Assembly (NCBI GenBank): GCA_046726315.1
Contig: JBKPAG010000017.1
Location: 62,001 to 126,000 of the forward strand
Length of the DNA stretch: 64,000 bases
From: JACVRX01 sp046726315
Lineage (GTDB): Bacteria > Actinomycetota > Actinomycetes > Jiangellales > Jiangellaceae
Reading direction: 5' to 3'
Shown: positions 1-8,323 of the stretch, one piece after another
Layout of the letters: the number at the start of each line of letters is the position of its first letter
How positions within the stretch are numbered: position 1 is the stretch's first letter
Notes under the pieces: generated by a model
The model's input: the letters and a program-made list of their open reading frames with translations, nothing else
What the model was told of the DNA's origin: nothing
The model's database searches: none
Position numbers and translations under genes: made by a program

Positions 1-577
1 AACCGATTCGGCGGACGGCTTCGGCGACGACGAGCTCCCATTCGGCGCCACTGCGGGCACCGTCGGCAAACGCCACTGGCGCGGGCCGGCGAATCGTCAC
101 GTTGCCGTTCAGCGCGACGGCTGGGGGGAGCGTTCCCTGCAAACCGACGGTCGTGACCCACCACCGGCCAGAGCGGTGTCCCACGACCACGTCTGGCAGC
201 ACCATGACCGATGACCCACGGCCGGCAGTGAAAGTGAACGACCCGAAAGCCACCGGACCGCACCCGGGCAGCCCCACCTCGTCGCGGACGACAGCAGTTC
301 TCAGCAGGTTGCGCCACCAGCGGTCGGCGTCGGCGAACCGGTCCGGACCATGTATCTCGACGGATGTGGCGCAGCCCCAGCCGACCAGGCCTTCGCCGCG
401 GCGAACCCAGACAAGCGGTGCCTTTTCCGGCAGTAACGCCAGCAACGATCCGGGGTCCGGGATTGCGGTTGTTCGCACGACCAGGGAGATCGGATCGCGC
501 GTCGGGGCCGCTGTGGTCACGGCAGGTGAGCGTATGTCGACGGTTCGAGGGCTCGGTGGCCCGGGTTGCCCCGGCAT
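1..577 (-). CDS. menF: Isochorismate synthase, N-terminal part (cut by window edge)
   Basis: Isochorismate synthase converts chorismate to isochorismate, the entry step of menaquinone synthesis. Reading the reverse strand from ATG at 577 gives 192 open codons that run off the window. The visible part has the features of the N-terminal half of menF/entC-type proteins: a VRRGEGLVGWG segment near residue 55, GPDRFADADRWW shortly after, and an approach to the conserved helix (VAEAVRRI) just before the edge. The catalytic C-terminal half lies outside. No strong Shine-Dalgarno sequence precedes 577 and GTG at 520 is an alternative start. menG on the other strand 3.7 kb away fits a menaquinone role; a salicylate-type isochorismate synthase cannot be excluded from this half. 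Confidence 0.8.
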   Translation of the reverse strand, partial: MPGQPGPPSPRTVDIRSPAVTTAAPTRDPISLVVRTTAIPDPGSLLALLPEKAPLVWVRRGEGLVGWGCATSVEIHGPDRFADADRWWRNLLRTAVVRDEVGLPGCGPVAFGSFTFTAGRGSSVMVLPDVVVGHRSGRWWVTTVGLQGTLPPAVALNGNVTIRRPAPVAFADGARSGAEWELVVAEAVRRIG

Positions 578-639
578 CTTGACAGGTGAGACGCGTCACA
601 GCAGGCTCCCATGGATACCGCCCAAGCCGGGAGGACTCG

Positions 640-3600
640 ATGAAGCGTCCGTTCAAGACCATCGCGGTTCTTAGCACCTTCGTCGTCTTGGTGGCCACGG
701 CCGGGTTGGCCGTGGGCGCTCCGGGAGACGGAGGCGCCAAGCTGCAGATGTATGAGGCCACCGTCGATCAGACCATGGCCAGGCAGCTGAGGCAGGCTGG
801 GTTCGACTTCGTCTCCGCCGAGCCGGTCGAGGGCGGCCTCCGCGTCGGTTTGGTGCTCTCGCCCTCGCAGCGGAATGCCCTCGAGGGACGGGGAGTGAAG
901 ATCGGCCTGTGGCGTAACGCCGACGGCAAGACGGCCACCGAGCTGGCTGCGGAACAGGCCGCCGCGGGCTACACCGTCTGGAAGGACTTCGACGGGCCCG
1001 ACGGGATCCACGACCTCCTCTACGACATCGCCCAGCGGAACCAGCACCTGGTCAAGCTCGAGGTCATCGGGACAACCCTGGGAACCGATCCCGAGGGCGA
1101 CGGGCCCGACCAGCCTCGGGAGATCGTGGCTCTCAAGGTGACCAGGGACGCCAACAGGGTCGCCGACGGCACGCGTCCGGCCGTGCTCTACAGCTCGCTG
1201 CAGCACGCCCGGGAGTGGATCAGCGGCGAGGTCACGCTCCGGCTGCTGGACTACTTCCTCGACAACTACAACAAGGACCCGGAGATCACCAATCTGGTCA
1301 ACACTCGGGAACTCTGGTTCGTCCCGGTGGCCAACCCGGACGGCTACCAGTACACGTTCGACTACGAGCGGCTGTGGCGAAAGAACCTCCGGGACAACAA
1401 CGACGACGACCAGATTTCGCTCGGCGACGGCGTCGACCCCAACCGAAACTGGCCGGAGCACTTCAACTACGACAACGAGGGGTCCTCGTCGAGCACTGCC
1501 AGCGACACCTACCGGGGCACGGGCCCGAACTCGGAGCCGGAGACGCAAGCCCTCAAGGGATTGATCGACCGGGTCGGGTTCGAGTTCCATATCAACTACC
1601 ACTCGTTCGCCTACGAGATCCTGGCCCCTGAGGGCTGGCAGGAGGGCACGCCGGACCTGGACTTGCCGATCTACGCCGCGTGGATGGGCACCGACGCCAA
1701 CCCGGCCGTGGGCGGGTTCGACCCCGGGTCAGGCGCGGACGAGCTGTACATCACCAACGGTGAGACGACCGACTACGCGTCCACGGCCAAGGGGACGCTG
1801 TCGGTGACCCCCGAGTTGGGCGAGGGGACCCCGGGCAGCGGGTTCGTGTATCCCGATGACGAGAGCCTGATCCAGGCCGAGTTCGAGAACGGCCTACAGT
1901 TCGCCCTCGACGCGGCCCGGTCCGCCCCCGACCCCGACGACCCCGTCTCCCACCTGGGCTTCACCACGCAGCCCTTCTACCTGGAGATGGACCAGGCCGA
2001 CCCGCAGTTCTCCAACGTCCCCCTGGTCGACTTCAAGTTCGACGTCTCCTACGGCGACCCGCAGACGGTCCGGGTCCTGGCGAAGAAGGCCCTCGGCGCG
2101 GTCACGCTCCAGTACCGCATCAACGGAGGACCGGTGCAGAGCGCGCCAACCAGCGAATGGCAGGGCGGCGACGTGTTCGGCGATCCGAGCAGGTACTACC
2201 ACGCCATGCAGGGCGAGGTGACCGGTACCAGCCCCGGTAACTCGGTGGAGGTGTGGTTCACCGGCGGCGGCGAGGACAGCGACCACTTCACGTACAGCAT
2301 CCGATCCGACACCAACCGGGACGTGCTCGTGGTGGCCGCAGAGGACTACTCCGGCATCTCGCCGGTATACAAGAAGGCCAGCGCGCCGAACTACCTGTCG
2401 TACTACCTCGATGCGCTGGCGGCCAACGGCATCCAGGCCGATGTCTACGACATCGACGCGAACAGCCGTCAGGCCCCGGATGATCTCGGCGTGCTGAGCC
2501 ACTACGACGCGGTGATCTGGTACACGGGCGACGACGTCATCACCAGGGACCAAGGCATGGTCCCGGGCACCACTACCCGCCTGGCCTACGAGACCATGCT
2601 GAACGTCCGGTCGTTCCTGAACGAAGGCGGCGGGCTGATGCTCACCGGCAAGAACGCCGGCCTGCCGTTCACCGGCTACGAGTTCGACCCGTCGTTCAAC
2701 CGGGCATGCAACCCCGACGGGGCCGAGAACTTCCCCGACGGGACCGACGACTGCCGGCCGCTGTACGACGACTTCCTCCAGTACTACCTCGGCGCCTACG
2801 TCTACGTGGATGGCGGCGGACTCGACAGCCACGGCCACCCGTTCGACATCGTCGGCGTCGACGATCCGTTCGACGGACTGAGCTGGTCGCTGAACGGCGG
2901 AGGCTCGGCCAACAACCAGGACAACGCCAACACGTTCGTGGCCACCAGCGGCATCCTGCCGGAGAGCGATTACCCGCAGTTCACCAGCTGGGACGCGGCC
3001 AAGTACGTGCGAGCGGGTGGCCCGTTCGACCCGCACACCGGGACGAACTACGTCTACTCGCAGATCGCGGACGTGTCCTACAAGCGACTGGGCAAGACCT
3101 TCACGGTGCCGGCGAGCGGCAGCCTGGACTTCTGGGTGTCACACGACACCGAGCCGGAGTGGGACTTCTTCTTCGTGGAGGCCCACACTGTGGGGCAGGA
3201 AAATTGGACCACACTGCCGGATCAGAACGGGCACACCAGTCAGGACACCGGTGAGAGCTGCCCGGAGGGGTGGCACTCGTCGCCCGACGAGATCCACCCG
3301 TTCCTCGCGCACTACCAGACGCTGAACGCGGATGGAACGTGCTCCCCGACCGGGACCACCGGCTCGTGGAACGCCTCGACCGGGAACTCGGCGGGCTGGC
3401 AGCAATGGCACGTCGACCTGTCCGCCTACGCCGGCCAGACCGTCGAGGTGTTCCTGACCTACGTGAGCGACTGGGCGGTCCAGGGCCTCGGGGTCTTCCT
3501 CGACGACGTCACGGACCCGACCGGGACCACGTCGTTCGAGTCGGATCTCGGCGGATGGACCGTGGCCGGCCCGCCGCCGGGTAGCGCCCCGAACTTCAAC

Positions 3601-3771
3601 GACTACATCGTGACCACAGCCGCCGGGTTCCCGGAGGGACCGGTCATGGCGGAGAAGCCGCCGTCCGTCGATTTCCAGACCCTTTACCTCGGGTTCGGGT
3701 TCGAGGGCATCGCGGGTGCGGACACCAGGGCAGCGATCATGGATCGGGCCGTGGACTACCTGCTCCAGTAG
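640..3771 (+). CDS. Secreted M14 zinc carboxypeptidase with large C-terminal region
   Basis: A predicted exported zinc carboxypeptidase of 1043 residues. GGGAGG lies just before ATG 640 and the product begins with a lysine/arginine N-terminus and a hydrophobic signal segment ending near AVGAPG (about residue 28). The M14 domain spans roughly residues 110-430. His189 and Glu192 in HAREW are zinc ligands, Asn268-Arg269-Asn270 is the substrate-binding NRN, His321 in NYHSF is the third ligand, and Glu392 in TPELGEG is the catalytic base. Beyond residue 440 come a Thr/Asp-rich linker region, a Rossmann-like stretch and a segment resembling the beta domains of immune-inhibitor-A-type secreted proteases. 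It sits between menF and menG, genes with which it has no obvious link. The fold assignment is firm; the substrate is unknown. Confidence 0.9.
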   Translation: MKRPFKTIAVLSTFVVLVATAGLAVGAPGDGGAKLQMYEATVDQTMARQLRQAGFDFVSAEPVEGGLRVGLVLSPSQRNALEGRGVKIGLWRNADGKTATELAAEQAAAGYTVWKDFDGPDGIHDLLYDIAQRNQHLVKLEVIGTTLGTDPEGDGPDQPREIVALKVTRDANRVADGTRPAVLYSSLQHAREWISGEVTLRLLDYFLDNYNKDPEITNLVNTRELWFVPVANPDGYQYTFDYERLWRKNLRDNNDDDQISLGDGVDPNRNWPEHFNYDNEGSSSSTASDTYRGTGPNSEPETQALKGLIDRVGFEFHINYHSFAYEILAPEGWQEGTPDLDLPIYAAWMGTDANPAVGGFDPGSGADELYITNGETTDYASTAKGTLSVTPELGEGTPGSGFVYPDDESLIQAEFENGLQFALDAARSAPDPDDPVSHLGFTTQPFYLEMDQADPQFSNVPLVDFKFDVSYGDPQTVRVLAKKALGAVTLQYRINGGPVQSAPTSEWQGGDVFGDPSRYYHAMQGEVTGTSPGNSVEVWFTGGGEDSDHFTYSIRSDTNRDVLVVAAEDYSGISPVYKKASAPNYLSYYLDALAANGIQADVYDIDANSRQAPDDLGVLSHYDAVIWYTGDDVITRDQGMVPGTTTRLAYETMLNVRSFLNEGGGLMLTGKNAGLPFTGYEFDPSFNRACNPDGAENFPDGTDDCRPLYDDFLQYYLGAYVYVDGGGLDSHGHPFDIVGVDDPFDGLSWSLNGGGSANNQDNANTFVATSGILPESDYPQFTSWDAAKYVRAGGPFDPHTGTNYVYSQIADVSYKRLGKTFTVPASGSLDFWVSHDTEPEWDFFFVEAHTVGQENWTTLPDQNGHTSQDTGESCPEGWHSSPDEIHPFLAHYQTLNADGTCSPTGTTGSWNASTGNSAGWQQWHVDLSAYAGQTVEVFLTYVSDWAVQGLGVFLDDVTDPTGTTSFESDLGGWTVAGPPPGSAPNFNDYIVTTAAGFPEGPVMAEKPPSVDFQTLYLGFGFEGIAGADTRAAIMDRAVDYLLQ

Positions 3772-3786
3772 CGGGGAGCGAGCCGA

Positions 3787-3810
3787 GGGGCCGGCCGGGA
3801 GGCCGGCCCC
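3787..3810 (+). terminator. Strong hairpin behind the carboxypeptidase gene
   Basis: A perfect 10-bp stem, ggggccggcc and its complement, closes a GGGA loop 15 bases after the stop codon. Only a short T-rich stretch follows, so it may work as an intrinsic terminator of the high-GC type with little U tract. Confidence 0.6.
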
Positions 3811-3899
3811 TCACCCATTTCACTCCTAGCGCTGCTAGAGGTTCGCCCACGATGCCGTGGGCCCTGGGCACCGCGGTGAACTCCCACCCGTCCTCCTCG

Positions 3900-4140
3900 C
3901 AGTTGTTGAAGATCTCCCGACGGGCACGGGCGAAAGTTGCGCGCGGGCGCTGGGACGAGCTGCAGCCGTTCATCGCTCACTACCAGCGGCCGGCCTGCGA
4001 GTCGACGGGCACGACAGGCAACTGGAATGCGGCCATCGGCTCGTCGCAGGGCTGGTCGGAGTGGTCGGTCGACTTGTCTGCCTATGCGGGCCAGCAGGTC
4101 GAGGTATCCATCGCCTACGTGAGCGACTGGGCCATCTTGC
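3900..4140 (+). pseudogene. Decayed copy of the carboxypeptidase C-terminal domain
   Basis: Two reading frames together preserve the same order of motifs as residues about 870-970 of the preceding peptidase. TGESC is read in one frame near 3930; after a frameshift follow FIAHYQ, STGTTGNWNA, GWSEWSVDLSAYAGQ and AYVSDWA (to about 4134). The intact gene has TGESC, FLAHYQ, PTGTTGSWNA, GWQQWHVDLSAYAGQ and TYVSDWA. There is no start, no signal peptide and no protease domain, so this is a remnant of a tandem paralogue or of a partial duplication. The stretch 3811-3900 holds nothing I recognise. Confidence 0.8.
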
Positions 4141-4268
4141 CTGGCTCGCCGAACCGTTGTGCGTGGCACGCCGAGCCGCCGCTGCGCCGCCCGTTATAGG
4201 CGGCTTTGTGGAGCGGTCCGGCGTGCCACGTTGGACGCGAACCGTGTGTCGGCTGCGAAGATGACGCC

Positions 4269-4967
4269 GTGCCGCGCGCCTCGTTGGACAAGCAGCCGCA
4301 CGAGATCGCCGCCATGTTCGACGGGGTCGCCGCGCGCTACGACATCACCAACGACGTGCTGTCGCTGGGGCAGGACCGGCGCTGGCGACGCGCGGTAGAG
4401 CACGCTGTCGGGACGCGCGCGGGGGAGCGGGTCCTCGATCTGGCTGCTGGCACCGGAACGTCGAGTGAGCCATTCGACGGCGCGGGCGCCTTCGTCGTGC
4501 CTTGTGACTTCTCCCTTGGCATGCTGCGGGCGGGTAAGCGCCGCCGGCCGGCGCTCCCGTTCGTCGCCGGCGACGCGCTCCGGCTCCCGTTCGCCGACGC
4601 ATCGTTCGACGCCGTGACGATCTCGTTCGGGCTCCGCAACCTCAACGACATCGAGGCGGGCCTGCGGGAGATGCTGAGGGTCACTCAGCCCGGCGGCCGG
4701 CTCGTCGTCTGCGAGTTCAGCCATCCGACGTGGGCGCCGTTCAGGACGGTGTACATCGAGTACCTCATGCGGGCTCTGCCGCCGTTGGCCCGACGCGTGT
4801 CGAGTAGCCCCGACGCCTACGTCTATCTGGCGGAGTCGATCCGGGCCTGGCCCGATCAGCGGGCCCTGGCTGGACGGATCGCCGACATCGGCTGGTCCGA
4901 CGTCCGGTGGCGGGACCTGTCCGGGGGCATCGTCGCTCTGCACCATGCGACCCGTCCACGCGATTAG
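4269..4967 (+). CDS. menG: Demethylmenaquinone methyltransferase
   Basis: SAM-dependent C-methyltransferase that turns demethylmenaquinone into menaquinone, the last nuclear step of the pathway. The 232-residue product opens with the family signature RASLDKQPHEIAAMFD and RYDITNDVLSLGQDRRWR. The SAM-binding loop LAAGTGT is at residues 58-64, SFGLRNL follows the acidic strand, and the C-terminal part carries PGGRLVVCEFS. GTG 4269 is chosen because the family normally begins a few residues before RASLDK; longer starts upstream would add an unrelated tail. It stands upstream of a geranylgeranyl-reductase-family gene and nuoA, an order common in actinomycetes. Confidence 0.93.
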   Translation: MPRASLDKQPHEIAAMFDGVAARYDITNDVLSLGQDRRWRRAVEHAVGTRAGERVLDLAAGTGTSSEPFDGAGAFVVPCDFSLGMLRAGKRRRPALPFVAGDALRLPFADASFDAVTISFGLRNLNDIEAGLREMLRVTQPGGRLVVCEFSHPTWAPFRTVYIEYLMRALPPLARRVSSSPDAYVYLAESIRAWPDQRALAGRIADIGWSDVRWRDLSGGIVALHHATRPRD

Positions 4968-5000
4968 CCGCACGTCTCCGGCCATCACCAGTCGAACTCG

Positions 5001-5032
5001 TACATCACCAGGCGTGTACGCCTGGTGATGTA
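5001..5032. repeat. 32-bp palindromic element, copy 1
   Basis: Arms tacatcaccaggcg and cgcctggtgatgta are perfect complements (14 bp) around a TGTA centre. The outer 12 bases of each arm recur exactly, at the same overall length of 32, at 48547-48578. It lies 33 bases behind menG and could end its transcript. Confidence 0.8.
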
Positions 5033-5084
5033 CCAGTAGGGGTGGTGAACGTGGTCATTCCCGGCTCTAGACTTGCCCCGACGA

Positions 5085-5110
5085 ACGCTCGTGAATGCAT
5101 TCACGAGCGT
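5085..5110. promoter_or_regulatory. 26-bp perfect palindrome before the reductase gene
   Basis: Half-site acgctcgtgaatg is followed directly by its complement with no spacer, ending 27 bases before the ATG of the next gene. A gapless perfect dyad in a short leader is typical of a dimeric repressor operator (TetR- or GntR-like), though an mRNA hairpin is possible. No regulator gene lies beside it. Confidence 0.5.
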
Positions 5111-5137
5111 CCAGGGCGACGACGAGGTGCGAGCGGG

Positions 5138-6430
5138 ATGGGCCGACCGGCGAGCGATGCCGACGTCATCGTCGTCGGAGCCGGACCCGCTGGCTCCACC
5201 ACGGCGTACTACCTGGCGAGCGCCGGCCTCGACGTTCTCCTGCTAGAAAAGGCCGCGTTCCCACGGGACAAGGTCTGTGGCGACGGCCTGACTCCACGTG
5301 CGGTCCGCCAACTCGTCCGGATGGGCGTGGACATCGCCGGTCAGGGCTGGATCCGCAACAACGGCCTGCGGGTCGTGGGCGGCGGCATGCGGTTGCACAT
5401 GCCCTGGCCCGATCTGGCCAGCTACCCCAACTACGGACTGGTGCGGACCCGGACCGACTTCGACGAGATTCTCGCCCAGCATGCCCAGAAGTCAGGGGCG
5501 CGCCTACACGAGAGCACGGTCGTGATCGGCCCAGTCCTCGACGAGAGAACAGGCCGAATCGTTGGCGTCAGCGCCCGTCCACTGGGTGACGACGGGCGGG
5601 CTGGCGGTCGCGCCGTGACCTACCGCGCGCCCGTCGTGGTCGCCGCGGACGGGGTGTCGTCCCGGCTGTCGACGGCATTGGGCATTCACAAGCGGGATGA
5701 CCGGCCGATGGGCGTCGCCGTCCGCACCTATTACCGAACTCCTCGGCACGACGACGACTGGATGGAGTCCTGGCTGGAACTGTGGGAGAAGGACAAGCAC
5801 GACGAGCCCAGGCTGTTGCCCGGCTATGGCTGGATCTTCGGCACCGGGAACGGCACGAGCAACGTGGGCGTCGGTGTCCTCAACACATCGACGGCCTTCG
5901 GCCGGGTCGATTACCGGCAACTACTGCGGCGCTGGGTCGCTCAGACACCGCCAGAGTGGGAGTTCACCGAGGAGAACCGGGTCGGCGACATCCGCAGCGC
6001 GGCGTTACCCATGGCCTTCAACCGGCAGCCGCACTACGACCGCGGGCTGCTGCTCGTCGGCGACTCCGGCGGCATGGTCAACCCCTTCAACGGCGAGGGC
6101 ATCGACTACGCGATGGAAGCGGCCAGCCTCGCCGCCACCGTCGTGGCCGACGCGTCCGCGCGCCGAACCGATGCAGACCGGGAGCGAGTGCTCCGCCGCT
6201 ATCCCGCCGTCCTGAAGCAGGAGCATGGCGGCTACTTCACGCTGGGACGCGTCTTCGTGAACCTGATCGGAGACCCACGGATCATGAAACTGTGTACTCA
6301 CCACGGCCTGCACCATCCGGCGCTGATGCGGTTCGCGCTGAAGTTGATGGCGAACCTGACCGACCGCCGGGATGGCGATGTGATGGACCGCCTCGTCAAT
6401 GCCATGACCCGAGTAGCACCATCCGCGTGA
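5138..6430 (+). CDS. Geranylgeranyl reductase family FAD-dependent oxidoreductase (MenJ-like)
   Basis: A flavoprotein of 430 residues of the geranylgeranyl reductase family, which saturates double bonds of isoprenoid chains. The FAD-binding GAGPAG loop is at residues 14-19, FPRDKVCGDGLTPRA follows near 45-60, and the second FAD motif, beginning GDSGGMVNPFNGEG, starts near residue 308. ATG 5138 gives the usual short N-terminus before the beta-alpha-beta fold. In mycobacteria the relative MenJ reduces one isoprene unit of menaquinone; position between menG and nuoA supports the same job here, by inference. A 26-bp palindrome stands in its leader. Confidence 0.87.
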   Translation: MGRPASDADVIVVGAGPAGSTTAYYLASAGLDVLLLEKAAFPRDKVCGDGLTPRAVRQLVRMGVDIAGQGWIRNNGLRVVGGGMRLHMPWPDLASYPNYGLVRTRTDFDEILAQHAQKSGARLHESTVVIGPVLDERTGRIVGVSARPLGDDGRAGGRAVTYRAPVVVAADGVSSRLSTALGIHKRDDRPMGVAVRTYYRTPRHDDDWMESWLELWEKDKHDEPRLLPGYGWIFGTGNGTSNVGVGVLNTSTAFGRVDYRQLLRRWVAQTPPEWEFTEENRVGDIRSAALPMAFNRQPHYDRGLLLVGDSGGMVNPFNGEGIDYAMEAASLAATVVADASARRTDADRERVLRRYPAVLKQEHGGYFTLGRVFVNLIGDPRIMKLCTHHGLHHPALMRFALKLMANLTDRRDGDVMDRLVNAMTRVAPSA

Positions 6431-6535
6431 TGAGGATGAAACCGTGATCGACTTCACTAGCATGGGCACCCGTGCGCGCACGCCGGTGCGGTGCGCCACG
6501 TGGACCCACTGCTCGAGTGCCGGGGAGGGGAGTGC

Positions 6536-6895
6536 GTGAACGCGTACGTGCCGATCATCGTGCTGGGCGCCGTGGGCGCGGGCTTCGTCGTGGTGTCGAT
6601 CGCAATGGGTGCTCTGACCGGTCCGAAACGCTGGAACCGGGTCAAGGTCGACTCCTACGAGTGCGGCATCGAACCCACGCCGCAGCCGGCTGGCGGGGGC
6701 CGTTTCCCGATCAAGTACTACCTGACCGCGATGCTCTTCATCGTGTTCGACATCGAGATCATCTTCCTGTATCCCTGGGCGGTCAGGTTCGACGCGCTGG
6801 GTCTGTTCGGCCTGGTCGAGATGGTCTTGTTCATCCTCACCGTCCTCGTCGCCTACGCCTACGTGTGGCGGCGGGGCGGCCTGGACTGGGACTAG
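6536..6895 (+). CDS. nuoA: NADH-quinone oxidoreductase subunit A
   Basis: Small membrane subunit next to the quinone cavity of complex I, 119 residues with three transmembrane helices. The loop after helix 1 carries the diagnostic DSYECG, followed by FPIKYY and FDIEIIFLYPWA, in which the acidic residues belong to the central proton path. GTG 6536 is preceded by GGGGAGGGG at ideal distance, so this start is preferred over ones upstream. It is the first gene of the 14-gene operon; nuoB starts 15 bases after its stop. Confidence 0.95.
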   Translation: MNAYVPIIVLGAVGAGFVVVSIAMGALTGPKRWNRVKVDSYECGIEPTPQPAGGGRFPIKYYLTAMLFIVFDIEIIFLYPWAVRFDALGLFGLVEMVLFILTVLVAYAYVWRRGGLDWD

Positions 6896-6909
6896 GGGCG
6901 GATACGGGT

Positions 6910-7464
6910 ATGGGTGTCGAGGAGAAGCTCCCCGCTGGAGTCCTGCTCACCGGCGTCGAACGGCTCGTCGGCTTTATGCGCAAGAGCTCGGTGTGGCCCG
7001 CGACGTTCGGGCTGGCTTGCTGCGCAATCGAGATGATGTCGTTCGGCAGTCCCCGGCACGACTCCGCCCGGTTCGGGATGGAGGTGTTCCGGGCCTCGCC
7101 GCGGCAGGCCGACCTGATGATCGTCGCAGGCCGGGTGAGCCAGAAGATGGCGCCGGTGCTGCGGCAGATCTACGACCAGATGCCCGAACCCAAGTGGGTG
7201 ATCGCCATGGGCGTCTGCGCCAGCTCCGGCGGCATGTTCAACAACTACGCGATCGTCCAGGGCGTCGACCACATCGTGCCGGTTGACATCTACCTGCCGG
7301 GGTGTCCTCCGCGTCCAGAGATGTTGATGGACGCGATTCTCAAGCTGCACGACAAGATCTTGCACATGCCGCTCGGCCCGCATCGGCAGCGGGCCGAGGC
7401 CGAGGCCGAGCAGGTGGCGCTCGAGGCCCCCGCCACGCACGAGATGAGAGGCCTGCTGCGATGA
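6910..7464 (+). CDS. nuoB: NADH-quinone oxidoreductase subunit B
   Basis: Peripheral-arm subunit holding iron-sulfur cluster N2, the last electron carrier before the quinone. The 184-residue protein has all four expected cysteines: Cys37-Cys38 in LACCAIE, Cys103 in GVCASSGG and Cys132 in LPGCPPRPE. The C-terminal tail after about residue 150 is rich in Glu, Arg and Ala and is typical of actinobacterial versions. Its TGA overlaps the ATG of nuoC (ATGA), which implies translational coupling. A paralogue, nuoB2, lies at 26798. Confidence 0.96.
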   Translation: MGVEEKLPAGVLLTGVERLVGFMRKSSVWPATFGLACCAIEMMSFGSPRHDSARFGMEVFRASPRQADLMIVAGRVSQKMAPVLRQIYDQMPEPKWVIAMGVCASSGGMFNNYAIVQGVDHIVPVDIYLPGCPPRPEMLMDAILKLHDKILHMPLGPHRQRAEAEAEQVALEAPATHEMRGLLR

Positions 7465-8297
7465 GCGAAGATCGCCCGCCCGCTCACGACCAGGCCACCG
7501 CCGCGGCGGCCGGTCAAGAGGAGACCACGGCTCCCGCGGACGCTCCGGCGGCCGTCGAACGGCCGAGTGCCGAGGCAACGACCGCAGCTGTGCCGGATGA
7601 GGTCGCGGAGGAGGGACCCCCAGGGCCGCCTCCCGCGCACCCAACCCGGCGCGGCATGTTCGGCGCGGCAGGAACCGGCGACACCTCCGGCTTCGGCCGG
7701 CTCGTTGCACGCGACACCAACCCGGTCCGCCTCGCCTCCACGCCCCGGCCGTGGGGGTCCGACTTCGACCAGGTCGGTGATTCGTTGAGCAGCGCCCTGG
7801 AGCACGCTGGTATCCCGTTCGACGACGCTGTCGAGAAGGTGGTCGTCGACCGTGGCGAGATCACGCTTTTTGTCCGGCGGGAGCACCTGGTCGAGGTCGC
7901 CACAACGCTCCGGGACGATCCGGCGCTTCGGTACGAGATGTGCATGGGTGTCAACGGCGTGCACTACCCCGGCGAGCCAGGGCGCGAGCTACACGCGGTC
8001 TACCCGTTCCTTTCCATCACGCACAACCGACGCGTGCGGGTAGAGGTCACCTGCCCCGACGACGACCCGCATGTGCCGTCCATCGTGGAGCTGTACCCGT
8101 CGAACAACTGGCACGAGCGGGAGACCTACGACTTCTTCGGCATCATCTTCGACGGACACCCGGCGTTGACCAGGATCGAGATGCCCGACGATTGGCCGGG
8201 GCATCCGCAACGCAAGGATTACCCGCTGGGCGGCATCCCGGTCGAGTACAAGGGTGCGACGATTCCCCCGCCCGACGAGCGGAGGGCCTACACATGA
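7461..8297 (+). CDS. nuoC: NADH-quinone oxidoreductase subunit C
   Basis: Peripheral-arm subunit that packs against NuoD near the quinone site, 278 residues. The first 70 or so residues are an Ala/Pro/Glu-rich extension of low complexity; the conserved part starts around RRGMFG and GDTSGFG, as in other actinomycetes. The 30-kDa subunit signature is seen as NWHERETYDFFGI and later HPQRKDYPLGG. ATG 7461 overlaps the nuoB stop. Its own stop overlaps the ATG of a nine-codon reading frame that leads into nuoD. Confidence 0.95.
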   Translation: MSEDRPPAHDQATAAAAGQEETTAPADAPAAVERPSAEATTAAVPDEVAEEGPPGPPPAHPTRRGMFGAAGTGDTSGFGRLVARDTNPVRLASTPRPWGSDFDQVGDSLSSALEHAGIPFDDAVEKVVVDRGEITLFVRREHLVEVATTLRDDPALRYEMCMGVNGVHYPGEPGRELHAVYPFLSITHNRRVRVEVTCPDDDPHVPSIVELYPSNNWHERETYDFFGIIFDGHPALTRIEMPDDWPGHPQRKDYPLGGIPVEYKGATIPPPDERRAYT

Positions 8298-8323
8298 GCG
8301 AAAAGGCGAGTGCGACCAGATGA
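8294..8323 (+). other. Nine-codon coupling ORF between nuoC and nuoD
   Basis: ATG 8294 overlaps the nuoC stop and encodes MSEKASATR; its TGA at 8321-8323 overlaps the nuoD ATG at 8320. Both junctions are ATGA, so ribosomes could pass from nuoC to nuoD without release. The last codons, gcgaccaga followed by tga, recur before nuoL and at the end of nuoF. Whether it is translated is not shown by sequence. Confidence 0.4.
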
